DNA from: Candidatus Poribacteria bacterium
Lineage (GTDB): Bacteria > Poribacteria > WGA-4E > WGA-3G
Assembly: GCA_022826805.1 (NCBI GenBank)
Contig: JAJDUH010000072.1
Span: 118,549 to 182,548, forward strand
DNA length: 64,000 nucleotides
Reading direction: 5' to 3'
Shown: positions 1-8,427 of the stretch, in pieces
Layout: the number at the start of each line of letters is the position of its first letter
Position numbering within the stretch: the first letter of the stretch is position 1
Notes under the pieces: model-generated
The model's input: only the letters and a program-made list of their open reading frames with translations
The model's database searches: none
Told to the model about the DNA's origin: nothing
Translations under genes and position numbers: made by a program

Positions 1-1458
1 AAACGCTGTTTGCGAAAGTTCAAACCCACCCGCATCTGCAGAGGTTGGGCTGCTGACACCGTAAGAGGCGTTCAACGAGTTGGAAATAAAGAAGTCGAAT
101 GTATTTAATCCGTGGTTAACGCTAACGTCTACATTTAAGTCTGTTGTTTCATGCGTCCATGCCAAACCTAAAGCAAGCGAAGTATCGCCGACATCGGTAT
201 TGATTTCAGGTAAGAATCCGTCTGGGTAAATTTCGGTCACTGTCCGTTCTGCTTGGTTAGCTCTCCGATAAAATCCGGCGCTGTTGTTTTGGCGGGTAGA
301 ATATCCACCAAAGGAGTAGAGTTCCAACCCTGTGGCGAGTGGGATCCCGAAATTATAGAATCCGACTTTTTGGGAGGAATCGGCGTCTCCGACGCGGAAA
401 TTCTGGCGTTCAAAAGTATATTCGCGTGGGTTGAACCAGACGGGTTTAGCTGTTACAGTGCCATCGTCGTTTTCGATTTCGAGGGTGTCATCTGGAGGTC
501 TCCCTTGATCGACATCTGTCCAATCGTATTGCCGTGTACCTGTGAGACCTGCACGATTGGTGCGTGCTCTGTCGCGCCATTCAGCCGTAAGGTTCAAGAA
601 ACCTGATTCGCCGACTTTCATACCGTAATTGGCGTTCCCGTTCCATGTATCGCCATCCCCTTCATAAGCTTGACCCCAATAGACATCAGCATTGCCCGTA
701 TCAACATCGTCTTTCAGCACAATATTAATAACACCAGCAATAGCATCCGACCCGTATTGTGCGGCGGCACCATCTCGAAGGACTTCAATCCGCTCTATCG
801 CCGCCGATGGGATCGCGTTGAAGTCTGTTCCAGCGGTACCGCGCCCTACCGATGTATTGACGTGCAATAGGGCACTTTTATGACGGCGTTTGCCGTTGAC
901 GAGTATCAATGTCTGATCGGGTCCTAAGCCACGCAGCGTCGCGGGACGTAAGGCGTCTGTGCCATCACTGATTGTAGAACTTGAAAAGTTAAAGGACGGG
1001 ACTAACATCTGAAGGACACGACCGGTTTCAGATTGTCCGGTGAGACTCAGCTGCTCTCTGTTAACAACTTCTATCGGAACGGGTGCTTGTAAAGCGCTTC
1101 TTCCTATACTCCGGGTTCCAACGACCACAACGGTTTCAATAGTTTGGACGGGGGGGAGTGTGACTGTCACTTCAGTTTGTCCAGTGGTAATATTAATCCG
1201 CTTGCTTGAAAATCCGAGTGCTGTTACAGTCAACGACGCCGCACTTGTCACGTCACTAAACGTAGCGGTTCCAGAGTCGTCGGTTGTTTGTTCTTGAGTT
1301 CCGATTTCTATTTTTGCTTCTGGGATAGCATTTCCATTTTGGTCTTGAATGACTACCTTAAGTACATCAGCACTGGCAGTTAAGGGTATCACTGATACGA
1401 TGCTGAATAAAATAGCAACACTCCACCAGAGATACCGTTTATTATCTGAAATTGACAT
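1..1458 (-). CDS. TonB-dependent outer-membrane receptor, N-terminal part (cut by window edge)
   Basis: The minus-strand frame stays open from an ATG at 1458 to the first base of the window, giving 486 residues of the N-terminal part. A signal peptide ends near LTASA (about residue 30). It is followed by a carboxypeptidase-regulatory-like beta domain (about 31-105), a TonB-box-like ETVVVVGTR segment, and a plug domain with LRGLGPDQTLILVNGKR and RIEVLRDGAAAQYGSDAIAG. The start of the beta barrel follows. AAGGAG lies upstream of the start. TonB-dependent receptors take up siderophores, vitamins or glycans across the outer membrane; the substrate cannot be told here. The C-terminus lies outside the window. 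Confidence 0.93.
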   Translation of the reverse strand, partial: MSISDNKRYLWWSVAILFSIVSVIPLTASADVLKVVIQDQNGNAIPEAKIEIGTQEQTTDDSGTATFSDVTSAASLTVTALGFSSKRINITTGQTEVTVTLPPVQTIETVVVVGTRSIGRSALQAPVPIEVVNREQLSLTGQSETGRVLQMLVPSFNFSSSTISDGTDALRPATLRGLGPDQTLILVNGKRRHKSALLHVNTSVGRGTAGTDFNAIPSAAIERIEVLRDGAAAQYGSDAIAGVINIVLKDDVDTGNADVYWGQAYEGDGDTWNGNANYGMKVGESGFLNLTAEWRDRARTNRAGLTGTRQYDWTDVDQGRPPDDTLEIENDDGTVTAKPVWFNPREYTFERQNFRVGDADSSQKVGFYNFGIPLATGLELYSFGGYSTRQNNSAGFYRRANQAERTVTEIYPDGFLPEINTDVGDTSLALGLAWTHETTDLNVDVSVNHGLNTFDFFISNSLNASYGVSSPTSADAGGFELSQTAF

Positions 1459-1818
1459 TTATGTTCTCCTTGCTTGTAATCTTTGGTATAAGTAAAAAGT
1501 GAAGAGCGCAGAAATCTGGAATATCTAAACGTATTTCCGTTTACAATACGGTTTAATTATGTATTATTTTTCTCGTAGAATGCAAATTAAAATTGCGATG
1601 ATACAGAATATCAGTTTTTTTCACAATAAACTCTGTTTTTATGCTAATATGAGTGGAAACCGGAACAATTTTTGAGTCTGATAAACGGGGTTTTTGGATA
1701 CAATTTGAGCGTTACCAGGACCTCTAATACGCGTCGAAAATCCGTTTTTGATAGGAAACACTGTCTGTTACTGAGAAAGGAGAAGGGAAAACGGAGCGAA
1801 AACCCAATTGTAAAAAGA
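1459..1818. other. Divergent intergenic region
   Basis: This AT-rich spacer separates the TonB receptor (leftward) from the acyl-CoA synthetase (rightward) and should hold both promoters. An open frame runs from a TTG at 1672 into the synthetase. The residues it adds do not look like the family's N-terminus, so the region was left non-coding. No clear promoter or riboswitch was recognised. Confidence 0.5.
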
Positions 1819-3492
1819 ATGCAAGGTTTGATGATGAATTATCCATTGACACTCGCGCAGATGTTGGAGCATGCACACCGAATTCATGGTGATAAGTGTG
1901 TTCAAACCGTGCTGCCCAATGGAAAAATGCATCGTTATACTTATGCTGCGCTATATGAGCGTGTGAAAAGCCTCGCCAACGCCATCACGGAATTAGGTAT
2001 ACAGCGCGGTGACAGGGTTGCTACCTATGCTTCTAATACCTATCAACACCTTGAACTCTACTATGCAATTCCGTGTATAGGTGCTGTGCTCCACCCGCTC
2101 AATATTCGTCTTTCCGCTGTGCAACTGGCACAGATTGTCCATGAGGCAGAGGACAAACTCATTTTCGTTGATGGTGCATTCTCCGAGCAGTTTGGTGACC
2201 TCCGAAATAAGATTGGGTGTAAGCGGATCGTCCGTTTTAATCTAATGCCCGCGGACACTGATACGTCTTATGAGCAATTGCTCGGTGAAGCTGAGCCGAC
2301 GTATATATGGGATATCCAAGACGAAAACTGGGCGATGGGGCTCTGTTACACCAGCGGAACGCAGGGAGAGCCGCGAGGTGTACTCTACACACACCGGTCT
2401 ATGTTTCTTCACACCTTGGCGGTTAATCAAGCAGATGTATTCGGATTAACGGAGGCAGATGTCGTTCTTCCGCTCGTTCCGATGTTCCACGCCATGGCGT
2501 GGGGACTGCCTTACGCCTGTATGTTCGCTGGGGCTGATATGGTATTGACGGGACCAAAGCCTACGTGTCTCGCAGATCTTATTGCTGAAAACAGTATCAC
2601 TGTTGCTGCTGGCGTACCGACGGTTTGGGCAAAGGCTTATCCCGATTTACAGAGAAGACGACAGGATATTTCGTCATTGCGGCGGGTGATAGTCGGCGGT
2701 GAAGCGATGCCGTCAACGCTCATTGAAGCATACGAAAAAGATTTCGGGATCGAGGTCTGCCACGCTTGGGGAATGACAGAGATGTCTCCAACGGGTACAT
2801 GCTCGAAGCTCCGCGGTACGCATCAAAATCTGTCAGACGCTAAAAAATGGGACATTAAAGCGAAACAGGGTAGACCCGTACCGGGTGTCGAACTTCGACT
2901 TGCCGCTGAAGCATCTACACGTTTCACTGAACTCCCTTGGGACGGTGAGACAGTTGGAGAGGTACAAGTACGGAGTCCGTGGACCGCCAGTTGCTACTAC
3001 AAGAGTGAACCGACAACGGAGCATTTTACTGCCGATGGATGGTTGCGCACAGGGGATCTTGCCACTATTGACGCCGAGGGTTACATGCAGATTGTCGATC
3101 GCGCGAAGGCACTTATCCGAAGTGGTGGTGAGTCTATTTCAAGCATTGCCTTAGAAACAGCACTATTGAAACATCCACAGGTCCTTGAGGCAGCGGTTAT
3201 CGGTGTTCCTGACGAAAAATGGGGCGAACGTCCACTCGCCGTTATCGTCCTCACACCGGTAGGTGCGGTTTCTAACCGCGCCAATGATGATATTTCAGAT
3301 GCTCTCAAACGGCAACTCGCCGCAGAGTTTCCTAAATTCTGGATCCCTGATCGGTTTGTTTTTGTTGATGAAATTCCGAAAACGAGTGTTGGAAAATCTG
3401 ATAAGCGTGCTATTTTTGCGATGTTCGCATCTAACGGTAAGCGGGTAGCCGGAAGCTCCGGTATCTCGCACCCGAAAGGAGAAATCTCATGA
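1819..3492 (+). CDS. Fatty acyl-CoA synthetase, AMP-dependent (AlkK-like)
   Basis: This is an ANL-superfamily adenylating enzyme predicted to activate a fatty or other carboxylic acid to its acyl-CoA through an acyl-AMP. Visible motifs are the P-loop-like YTSGTQGEPRG, the GMTEMSPTGT motif, the hinge-region WLRTGDLATID, and the C-terminal KTSVGK with the catalytic lysine. About 557 residues from the 1819 ATG matches medium/long-chain synthetases; ATGs at 1831 and 1834 are alternatives. The frame is open upstream to a TTG at 1672. The stop overlaps the next start (ATGA), suggesting co-expression with the dehydrogenase. Residues near 482-490 (VGAVSNRAN) are encoded by a copy of an intergenic palindromic repeat. 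Confidence 0.9.
   Translation: MQGLMMNYPLTLAQMLEHAHRIHGDKCVQTVLPNGKMHRYTYAALYERVKSLANAITELGIQRGDRVATYASNTYQHLELYYAIPCIGAVLHPLNIRLSAVQLAQIVHEAEDKLIFVDGAFSEQFGDLRNKIGCKRIVRFNLMPADTDTSYEQLLGEAEPTYIWDIQDENWAMGLCYTSGTQGEPRGVLYTHRSMFLHTLAVNQADVFGLTEADVVLPLVPMFHAMAWGLPYACMFAGADMVLTGPKPTCLADLIAENSITVAAGVPTVWAKAYPDLQRRRQDISSLRRVIVGGEAMPSTLIEAYEKDFGIEVCHAWGMTEMSPTGTCSKLRGTHQNLSDAKKWDIKAKQGRPVPGVELRLAAEASTRFTELPWDGETVGEVQVRSPWTASCYYKSEPTTEHFTADGWLRTGDLATIDAEGYMQIVDRAKALIRSGGESISSIALETALLKHPQVLEAAVIGVPDEKWGERPLAVIVLTPVGAVSNRANDDISDALKRQLAAEFPKFWIPDRFVFVDEIPKTSVGKSDKRAIFAMFASNGKRVAGSSGISHPKGEIS
3262..3290 (+). repeat. Palindromic repeat of the GAGGTTTCTAACCTC family inside a coding region
   Basis: GGTGCGGTT-TCT-AACCGCGCC followed by AATGA lies in frame in the acyl-CoA synthetase. 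Nearly the same sequence, GACGAGGTTTCTAACCTCGCC then AATGA, is intergenic at 13265. Other intergenic relatives sit at 15692, 46917 and 63912. The stem sequence differs between copies (GCGG/CCGC against GAGG/CCTC) while pairing is kept. Confidence 0.6.
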
Positions 3493-4526
3493 AAATGAAA
3501 GCCGCTATTTATACAGGAATTGAACAAATTGCAGTTCGAGAAGTTGAGCATGACCAACCACCACCGGGTTTTGTGCTTGTGGATACCAAGCAGACCGGGA
3601 TCTGTGGAAGCGACTTGCACAGTTATTTCGGAAATTGGGGGCAATCCCATGAATATGCCGCTGGGCATGAGACATGTGGCGTGGTCGCGGAGCTTGGCGA
3701 AGGCGTAACTAAGTTTGAGATCGGGGATAAGGTTGCTGTGGAATGTTTCTCACACTGCGGCACTTGTAAGTATTGTGAAACCGGTCAATACAATCTCTGC
3801 TTCAATAGAGGTGGGATCTCTCCAGGTATGCACGGTGGATTCGCTGAATATACCTCAACGCACCAGTCTGGATTGTTCAAATTACCCGAGCGGATGACGT
3901 TTGAACAGGGAGCACTTGTTGAACCATTGGCTGTTTCACACCGTGCTATAGCACGGACGGGTGCCAATTCCAGAGACACTGTCGCCATTATCGGCGGCGG
4001 CACTATCGGTCAATTCGCCTTGGCAGATGCGGTTGCCGCAGGTCTTAAAGAGACGTTAATCACCGTTAAGTACGAACAGCAGGCGGAATTGGCAAGGGCA
4101 CTTGGGGCAGATCACATCGTTAACATTGGTGATACCGATGTGCGCGAATACGTCAAGGATGTTACAAACGGTATAGGTTTTGATGCCGTGGTCGAAACGG
4201 TGGGTGGTGGAGACAATTTCGACACCGCTATGAACATTGTTCGGAAACAGGGTGCTGTTGTCCTCGTTGCCGGATACTACAAACCGCTTGAGGTGGATCT
4301 CTCTAAGATCGTCTGGTCAGAAGCGTTCGTTACAGGCTCTAACTGCTACGGCTATAGCGGAATGGAAACCGATTTTGAAGCTGCGATTGAATTGATAGAC
4401 TCTGGGAAAGTTGATGCCACAAAATTGGTGACACACTCCTATCCCTTTGACGAGATCGTTGAAGCCTTCCGCGTATCCGCTGATAAAACCTCTGGCGCGG
4501 TTAAGGTACATGTCACTCAGGAGTAA
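3489..4526 (+). CDS. Zinc-dependent alcohol/polyol dehydrogenase (MDR family)
   Basis: This medium-chain dehydrogenase resembles sorbitol, threonine and galactitol dehydrogenases and should oxidise an alcohol or polyol with NAD(P). Catalytic-zinc residues are seen in GICGSDLH and GHETCG. The structural-zinc cysteines are in CGTCKYCETGQYNLC (about residues 86-100). The Rossmann fold begins at IIGGGTIGQFAL. Length (345 residues) is normal. AAAGGAG precedes the ATG at 3489; a second in-frame ATG is at 3495. It overlaps the acyl-CoA synthetase stop by four bases and is probably co-transcribed with it. The substrate cannot be named from sequence. Confidence 0.9.
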   Translation: MKMKAAIYTGIEQIAVREVEHDQPPPGFVLVDTKQTGICGSDLHSYFGNWGQSHEYAAGHETCGVVAELGEGVTKFEIGDKVAVECFSHCGTCKYCETGQYNLCFNRGGISPGMHGGFAEYTSTHQSGLFKLPERMTFEQGALVEPLAVSHRAIARTGANSRDTVAIIGGGTIGQFALADAVAAGLKETLITVKYEQQAELARALGADHIVNIGDTDVREYVKDVTNGIGFDAVVETVGGGDNFDTAMNIVRKQGAVVLVAGYYKPLEVDLSKIVWSEAFVTGSNCYGYSGMETDFEAAIELIDSGKVDATKLVTHSYPFDEIVEAFRVSADKTSGAVKVHVTQE

Positions 4527-4542
4527 CGTCCCCAGCGAAATA

Positions 4543-4724
4543 GCAGTTAGTCATCAGCCATCAGGGCGTTCCGCTGCGCTCCACTCTCAGTGGTTAGGTA
4601 AGAGGGACTTTTAACAATCTACCCAAACTTAGAATATTCCAAACTGAGGAAGATTGTTACTGAAACCTTCTTGCTGACCGCTGAAAGGGTTGCGTAGCAA
4701 CCCGACCTGACCGCTGATAGCCGT
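4543..4724. repeat. Composite intergenic repeat with degenerate heptad ends
   Basis: The spacer begins GTTAGTCATCAGCCATCAGG and ends GACCGCTGATAGCCG, which are degenerate, inverted copies of the CAGTTATCAG/CTGATAACTG heptads found elsewhere. It contains the palindrome GGGTTGC-GTA-GCAACCC near 4687. It also shares ACTTAGAATATTCCA and a nearby ATTGTTAC with the element at 60930-60962. The right end lies about 20 bp before the start of the next gene. Confidence 0.65.
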
Positions 4725-4743
4725 AAAAAAGGATTTTTACACA

Positions 4744-5469
4744 ATGCAAAATGGAAACTACACTTTAAACAACGAAGAGCGGGAACAGTTTTGGCAACAC
4801 GGTTACCTCGGTCCCTACACGCTCTGTAGCCCTGAAAAGATGCTCAACATGCAGCCAGAGATCGAGAAGGTGCTTGTAACCCAACCGCCAGATCACAAGC
4901 AGGTGGAGCATAACCGCCATCTTGATTCGCCATTGATTCACGAGCTTGCCACGCATCCATCTATTGTCAAGCGGATGGCGTCTCTTTATGGACCAGATCT
5001 CCTGCTCTGGCGGACAAACTTTTTCATCAAGGAGCCGGGGGCAAAAGAGATTCCGTGGCACCAAGATTTCAACTATTGGCCCCTTGAACCGCCTATCATT
5101 ATCTCGGCGTGGATTGCTGTGGATTCGGCGACATTGGAGAATAGCTGCCTCCAGATCGTACCCGGTTCACATCGCAAAGTGATACCACATGTAAAGGCGA
5201 CTTCGGACATGGCATTCGGGAAAATGGGGGATCTCGGTTTCGTTGATACAAGCAATGTTGTCAACTTAGAGATGCAACCCGGTGAGTTTATCCTCTTTAA
5301 CGAACGCACATTGCATCACTCAGAAGCGAACCGCTCCGACAAACGGCGTATCGGCTTGGCTGTCCGCGTTATCCTTCCTATCGTTAAAGTTTTTGATTGG
5401 GACGCCCCCGAACATGAACTCATTGTTATTCATGGCGAAGATCCCGTCCAGTTTAATCAGAGATGTTAA
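4744..5469 (+). CDS. Phytanoyl-CoA dioxygenase (PhyH) family protein
   Basis: This is a predicted Fe(II)/2-oxoglutarate-dependent oxygenase of 241 residues, the usual length. The iron-binding H-x-D is in IPWHQDFNYW (about residues 101-110). The distal histidine and the 2-oxoglutarate-binding arginine are probably in ERTLHHSEANRSDKRR (about 187-202). The family hydroxylates varied small molecules, so phytanoyl-CoA is only the founding substrate. The start sits directly after the composite repeat and has only a weak AAAAAGGA-like ribosome site. Two further PhyH genes lie at 49503 and 62958. Confidence 0.9.
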   Translation: MQNGNYTLNNEEREQFWQHGYLGPYTLCSPEKMLNMQPEIEKVLVTQPPDHKQVEHNRHLDSPLIHELATHPSIVKRMASLYGPDLLLWRTNFFIKEPGAKEIPWHQDFNYWPLEPPIIISAWIAVDSATLENSCLQIVPGSHRKVIPHVKATSDMAFGKMGDLGFVDTSNVVNLEMQPGEFILFNERTLHHSEANRSDKRRIGLAVRVILPIVKVFDWDAPEHELIVIHGEDPVQFNQRC

Positions 5470-5518
5470 TATTATAAAGTAGTAGGCATACGCCGTGTAC
5501 CGTAACAGGCGGGTTTCT

Positions 5519-5544
5519 GTAGCGTAAACTGTTAGTTTGCGCAC
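5519..5544. repeat. Short palindromic repeat (GCGTAAACTGTTAGTTTGCGC)
   Basis: The hairpin GCGTAAACT-GTT-AGTTTGCGC lies between the PhyH gene and the next oxidoreductase. A close copy, GCGCAAACTGTTAGTTTGCG, occurs at 13301-13328. It could also act as a weak terminator. Confidence 0.6.
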
Positions 5545-5597
5545 TTGGATTTTTGTTGCCGAACTCATGTTTAATTATTAATTAAGGGGAAAAGTTT

Positions 5598-6608
5598 ATG
5601 AATCGTCAAATTACCCTCGCCGCTCGACCTGTAGGGTACCCAAAAGAGTCAGATTTCAACTTAGTCGAAGTTCCGATGCCAACACCCGGAGACGGTGAAG
5701 TATTGGTAAAGACTATCTATCTCTCCGTGGATCCATATATGCGGGGACGAATTAATGCCGCGAAGTCTTACGCCGCCAACGTCGAAATTGACGAAGTGAT
5801 GGTCGGTAGTGTGATTGCTGAGGTTATCGAGACAGAGCATCCGGATTTTAAGATCGGTGATATCGTCAATGCAGGTATCGGGTGGCAGGAACACGGTGTG
5901 GCTGCTGGCGATGGATTGCGAAAAATCGATCCTACAATCGCGCCTATCTCCACAGGTGGAGGGATTCTCGGTATGCCGGGATTGACAGCCTACTTCGGCT
6001 TACTTAAGGTTGGACAACTTCAAGAACGGGAGACCGTGTTTGTCTCTGGTGCCGCTGGTGCAGTTGGCTCTGTCGTCGGACAGATTGCAAAAATCAAAGG
6101 TTGTCGCGTCGTTGGCTCCGCTGGAAGCGATGAAAAGGTTGCCTATGTCGTTGACGAACTCGGGTTTGATGCCGCTTTTAATTATAAAGAGGTTGACGAT
6201 TATAAGGATGAGCTTCAAAGACTTCTGCCCGATGGCATTGATGTCTATTTTGATAACGTCGGTGGGAGCATTACGGATGCCGTTTTTCCTAATTTGAGAA
6301 TTAAGGGACGTGTCGTTATCTGTGGGCAAATCTCGCAATATAACTTAGAGAAACCGGAGATGGGACCACGTTTTCTCTGGTTTATGATCACAAAGCGCGC
6401 AAGAATCGAAGGTTTTCTCGTCTCCGAATTCGCTGATGCGCATGCGGAAGCACTCGTTGAGATGGCGGACTGGTTGCGAGAGGGCAAGTTAAAATACCGT
6501 GAGACAATTGAGGAAGGCGGCATTGAAAGTGCGCCCGCGGCATTCATTAGCATGCTGAAAGGTGGCAATATCGGGAAGCAGCTCGTCAAAATCGCTGACT
6601 TGAGTTAA
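5598..6608 (+). CDS. NADP-dependent oxidoreductase (zinc-free MDR; prostaglandin reductase/CurA-like)
   Basis: This 336-residue protein has the features of the leukotriene B4 dehydrogenase/CurA branch, which reduces enones or aldehydes with NADPH and lacks zinc. Visible are the N-terminal VDPYMRGRI motif, the nucleotide-binding VSGAAGAVGSVVGQIAKIKG (about residues 148-167), and DVYFDNVGG (about 215-223). AAGGGGAAAA precedes the ATG. It stands alone between repeat-bearing spacers. The physiological substrate cannot be assigned. Confidence 0.9.
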   Translation: MNRQITLAARPVGYPKESDFNLVEVPMPTPGDGEVLVKTIYLSVDPYMRGRINAAKSYAANVEIDEVMVGSVIAEVIETEHPDFKIGDIVNAGIGWQEHGVAAGDGLRKIDPTIAPISTGGGILGMPGLTAYFGLLKVGQLQERETVFVSGAAGAVGSVVGQIAKIKGCRVVGSAGSDEKVAYVVDELGFDAAFNYKEVDDYKDELQRLLPDGIDVYFDNVGGSITDAVFPNLRIKGRVVICGQISQYNLEKPEMGPRFLWFMITKRARIEGFLVSEFADAHAEALVEMADWLREGKLKYRETIEEGGIESAPAAFISMLKGGNIGKQLVKIADLS

Positions 6609-6622
6609 ATACAAATTGGTGT

Positions 6623-6711
6623 CGCACAAGGTCCCTGTGCCTTGTCATTGTTGCGTCATCGCAAACTATTTTGAAGGACAACGCGGGGCGGGCACGGGGA
6701 CCCGCCCTACA
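6623..6711. repeat. Hairpin-rich spacer between convergent genes
   Basis: Two inverted repeats are visible: ACAAGG-N8-CCTTGT at about 6627-6642, and GGGCGGG with CCCGCCC at about 6687-6709. They separate convergent genes and may end transcription from both sides. Neither has a clear T-run. Confidence 0.45.
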
Positions 6712-6730
6712 ACTAAACTGGCGACACCAC

Positions 6731-7675
6731 CTAATATCCCTTTTCCTTGTCGATCACGCTCAGGAGCGGTTTGCCAACAAGGAGGCGTTCGAGATTATCA
6801 CAGAAAAGCCCGACCGACCGGTCTAAGCGAATCGGTGAACCACCGGCGACGTGCGGTGTAATAATCACATTCGGCATATCCCACAATGGGCTGTCGGTAG
6901 GTAATGGTTCTTCGGGCGTAACATCCAATCCCGCACCGCCGATGCTCCCCGAAGTGAGCGCACGGATCAGTGCCGGTCCATCTACAATCTTGCCACGTGT
7001 TACGTTGATCAGCAGGGCATGCGATTGCATCTGTTCAAACGCCGCATCGTCGAACATACCGTGCGTCTCCGGGGTCAGCGGGGCGCAAATCGCAACCACA
7101 TCCGATGCCGCAAGGAGTTCGTGAAACCGGTCCATCTCCCAGACTTCGTGAACAAACGACGGTGCCTCAACCGACTCAGGATCGACAGCGATGACGCGCA
7201 TGTCAAACCCTTGTGCCCGGCGCGCAACATCAATTCCAGTACCGCCAAGCCCGACAATCCCCAGCGTTCGTTCGCTTAATTCCCACGTTGCCAGACGGAT
7301 AGACATCCGATTGTCCCATGTCCGCTCGCGTACAGAGCGTCCGATGCCCCGCAGAAGCCCCAGCAACAAAGCCCATGTCTGATCTGCCAAGTGCGGTCCA
7401 ACAAACCCTTTCGCACTTGCTAAAATCACATCGCTCTTAACGAATTCAGGAAACAGCAGACCATCAACACCCGCTGAAAGTACCTGCACCAATTTGAGTT
7501 GTTTCGCGTTTTCAAAAAGCGAACGGTTAAATCCACCGAGCACAACATCAGCGTCCACAATCTCACGCAATGTTTCTTCCGAATTCTGTGAACGCACAAC
7601 CGAAAGATCGGCAGAGACCGATTCAATCTGTTGCTGTTGTTCTGGTGTAATGTCCGTATTAATCAGAATTTTCAT
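6731..7675 (-). CDS. D-2-hydroxyacid dehydrogenase, NAD-binding
   Basis: This 314-residue enzyme of the D-isomer 2-hydroxyacid dehydrogenase family should interconvert a 2-oxoacid and its D-hydroxyacid. The Rossmann motif GLGGTGIDVARRAQGF is near residue 140. The catalytic Arg is in NVTRGKIVD, the Glu in VTPEEPLP, and the His in ITPHVAGG. The ATG at 7675 has GAGGAG about nine bases upstream, so the longer reading to 7756 is not favoured. It is transcribed towards the NADP oxidoreductase. The substrate is unknown. Confidence 0.9.
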   Translation of the reverse strand: MKILINTDITPEQQQQIESVSADLSVVRSQNSEETLREIVDADVVLGGFNRSLFENAKQLKLVQVLSAGVDGLLFPEFVKSDVILASAKGFVGPHLADQTWALLLGLLRGIGRSVRERTWDNRMSIRLATWELSERTLGIVGLGGTGIDVARRAQGFDMRVIAVDPESVEAPSFVHEVWEMDRFHELLAASDVVAICAPLTPETHGMFDDAAFEQMQSHALLINVTRGKIVDGPALIRALTSGSIGGAGLDVTPEEPLPTDSPLWDMPNVIITPHVAGGSPIRLDRSVGLFCDNLERLLVGKPLLSVIDKEKGY

Positions 7676-7676
7676 C

Positions 7677-7706
7677 TTGACAATCTCCTCTCTGTTGCGG
7701 TATTCT
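7677..7706 (+). promoter_or_regulatory. Predicted sigma-70 promoter for the cytochrome lipoprotein
   Basis: TTGACA, an 18-base spacer and TATTCT lie about 65 bases before the GTG start at 7771. The -35 box overlaps the start region of the divergent dehydrogenase gene. The -10 box is imperfect. Confidence 0.45.
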
Positions 7707-7770
7707 ATATACAACAAAACAGCAAATTTCCTACTAACAGACGCATTTCTCAACAAAGGAGAATTCTATT

Positions 7771-8289
7771 GTGATTGATTCATTTTTCGTCCGTTCATGT
7801 AACCGCCGGCCGCGAGGCCTTTCTATTCCTATTTTCGCCGTGAGTCTTTTTCTCGCTGCTATCTTCATTGCAAGCTGCGGCGATGAAGGTGACATCGCTG
7901 AAGACACCACAGGGACAACCGATATACTTCAACCCACTACAACACCTCCTGCCACTCAGACCCCAGTTCCCGAGGTAGTCGAGGATCCCGTTGTAGTTGA
8001 AGAACTGGGAGTCTCTTTTAAAGACGATATTCAGCCGATCCTCGCCGAACGGTGTTCTATTCCGGGATGCCACGCCGCGCCCGGTGCTAAAGGACTGGAC
8101 CTCACTCAGTACGATACCTTCAAAAAAGGCGGAAACGGTGGTCCCACATTCATCGCTGGTAATGGTAAAGGCAGTCTTGTGGTCGAGCGCATTGATGGCG
8201 GCGGCATGCCCCCTATACCCCCACCCCTCAATGCAGAGCAGGTCCAGCTCTTCATCGACTGGATCGATGCGGGTGCTGAAAATAACTAA
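7771..8289 (+). CDS. c-type cytochrome domain lipoprotein
   Basis: This 172-residue protein has a lipoprotein signal ending in IASC (about residues 33-36) and a Thr/Pro-rich linker. A C-terminal domain begins SFKDDIQPILAERC and ends MPPIPPPLNAEQVQLFIDW, the layout of small membrane-anchored cytochrome c domains common in planctomycete- and Bacteroidetes-type bacteria. The haem site is CSIPGCH, a CX4CH spacing instead of CXXCH, with a Met in GGGMPP as possible axial ligand. AAAGGAG precedes the GTG start. It probably transfers electrons at the membrane; the partner is not seen. Confidence 0.8.
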   Translation: MIDSFFVRSCNRRPRGLSIPIFAVSLFLAAIFIASCGDEGDIAEDTTGTTDILQPTTTPPATQTPVPEVVEDPVVVEELGVSFKDDIQPILAERCSIPGCHAAPGAKGLDLTQYDTFKKGGNGGPTFIAGNGKGSLVVERIDGGGMPPIPPPLNAEQVQLFIDWIDAGAENN

Positions 8290-8365
8290 ACTATAGCGGT
8301 ATCATAACATCTCTGTCCCCTTCTGTCAACATTTAAAGTTACCACAACCGTTGTTGTTCTTTTGA

Positions 8366-8394
8366 AAGGCGCATCCAAATGCGCCTTCTCTTTT
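8366..8394 (+). terminator. Rho-independent terminator
   Basis: A perfect 9-bp stem, AAGGCGCAT-CCAA-ATGCGCCTT, followed by CTCTTTT, lies about 75 bases after the cytochrome gene. Confidence 0.75.
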
Positions 8395-8427
8395 GGTGGG
8401 TACTATACACTTTTAACTGTTTAGGAC

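Noticed and set aside
253..883. Plus-strand open frames at the left edge (117, 66 and 63 residues)
   Set aside because: They are antisense to the TonB receptor, whose minus-strand frame carries clear plug-domain motifs and runs off the window edge.
1672..1818. 49-residue N-terminal extension of the acyl-CoA synthetase from a TTG
   Set aside because: The added residues are basic and unlike family N-termini, and there is no ribosome site at 1672. The ATG at 1819 or 1831 fits better.
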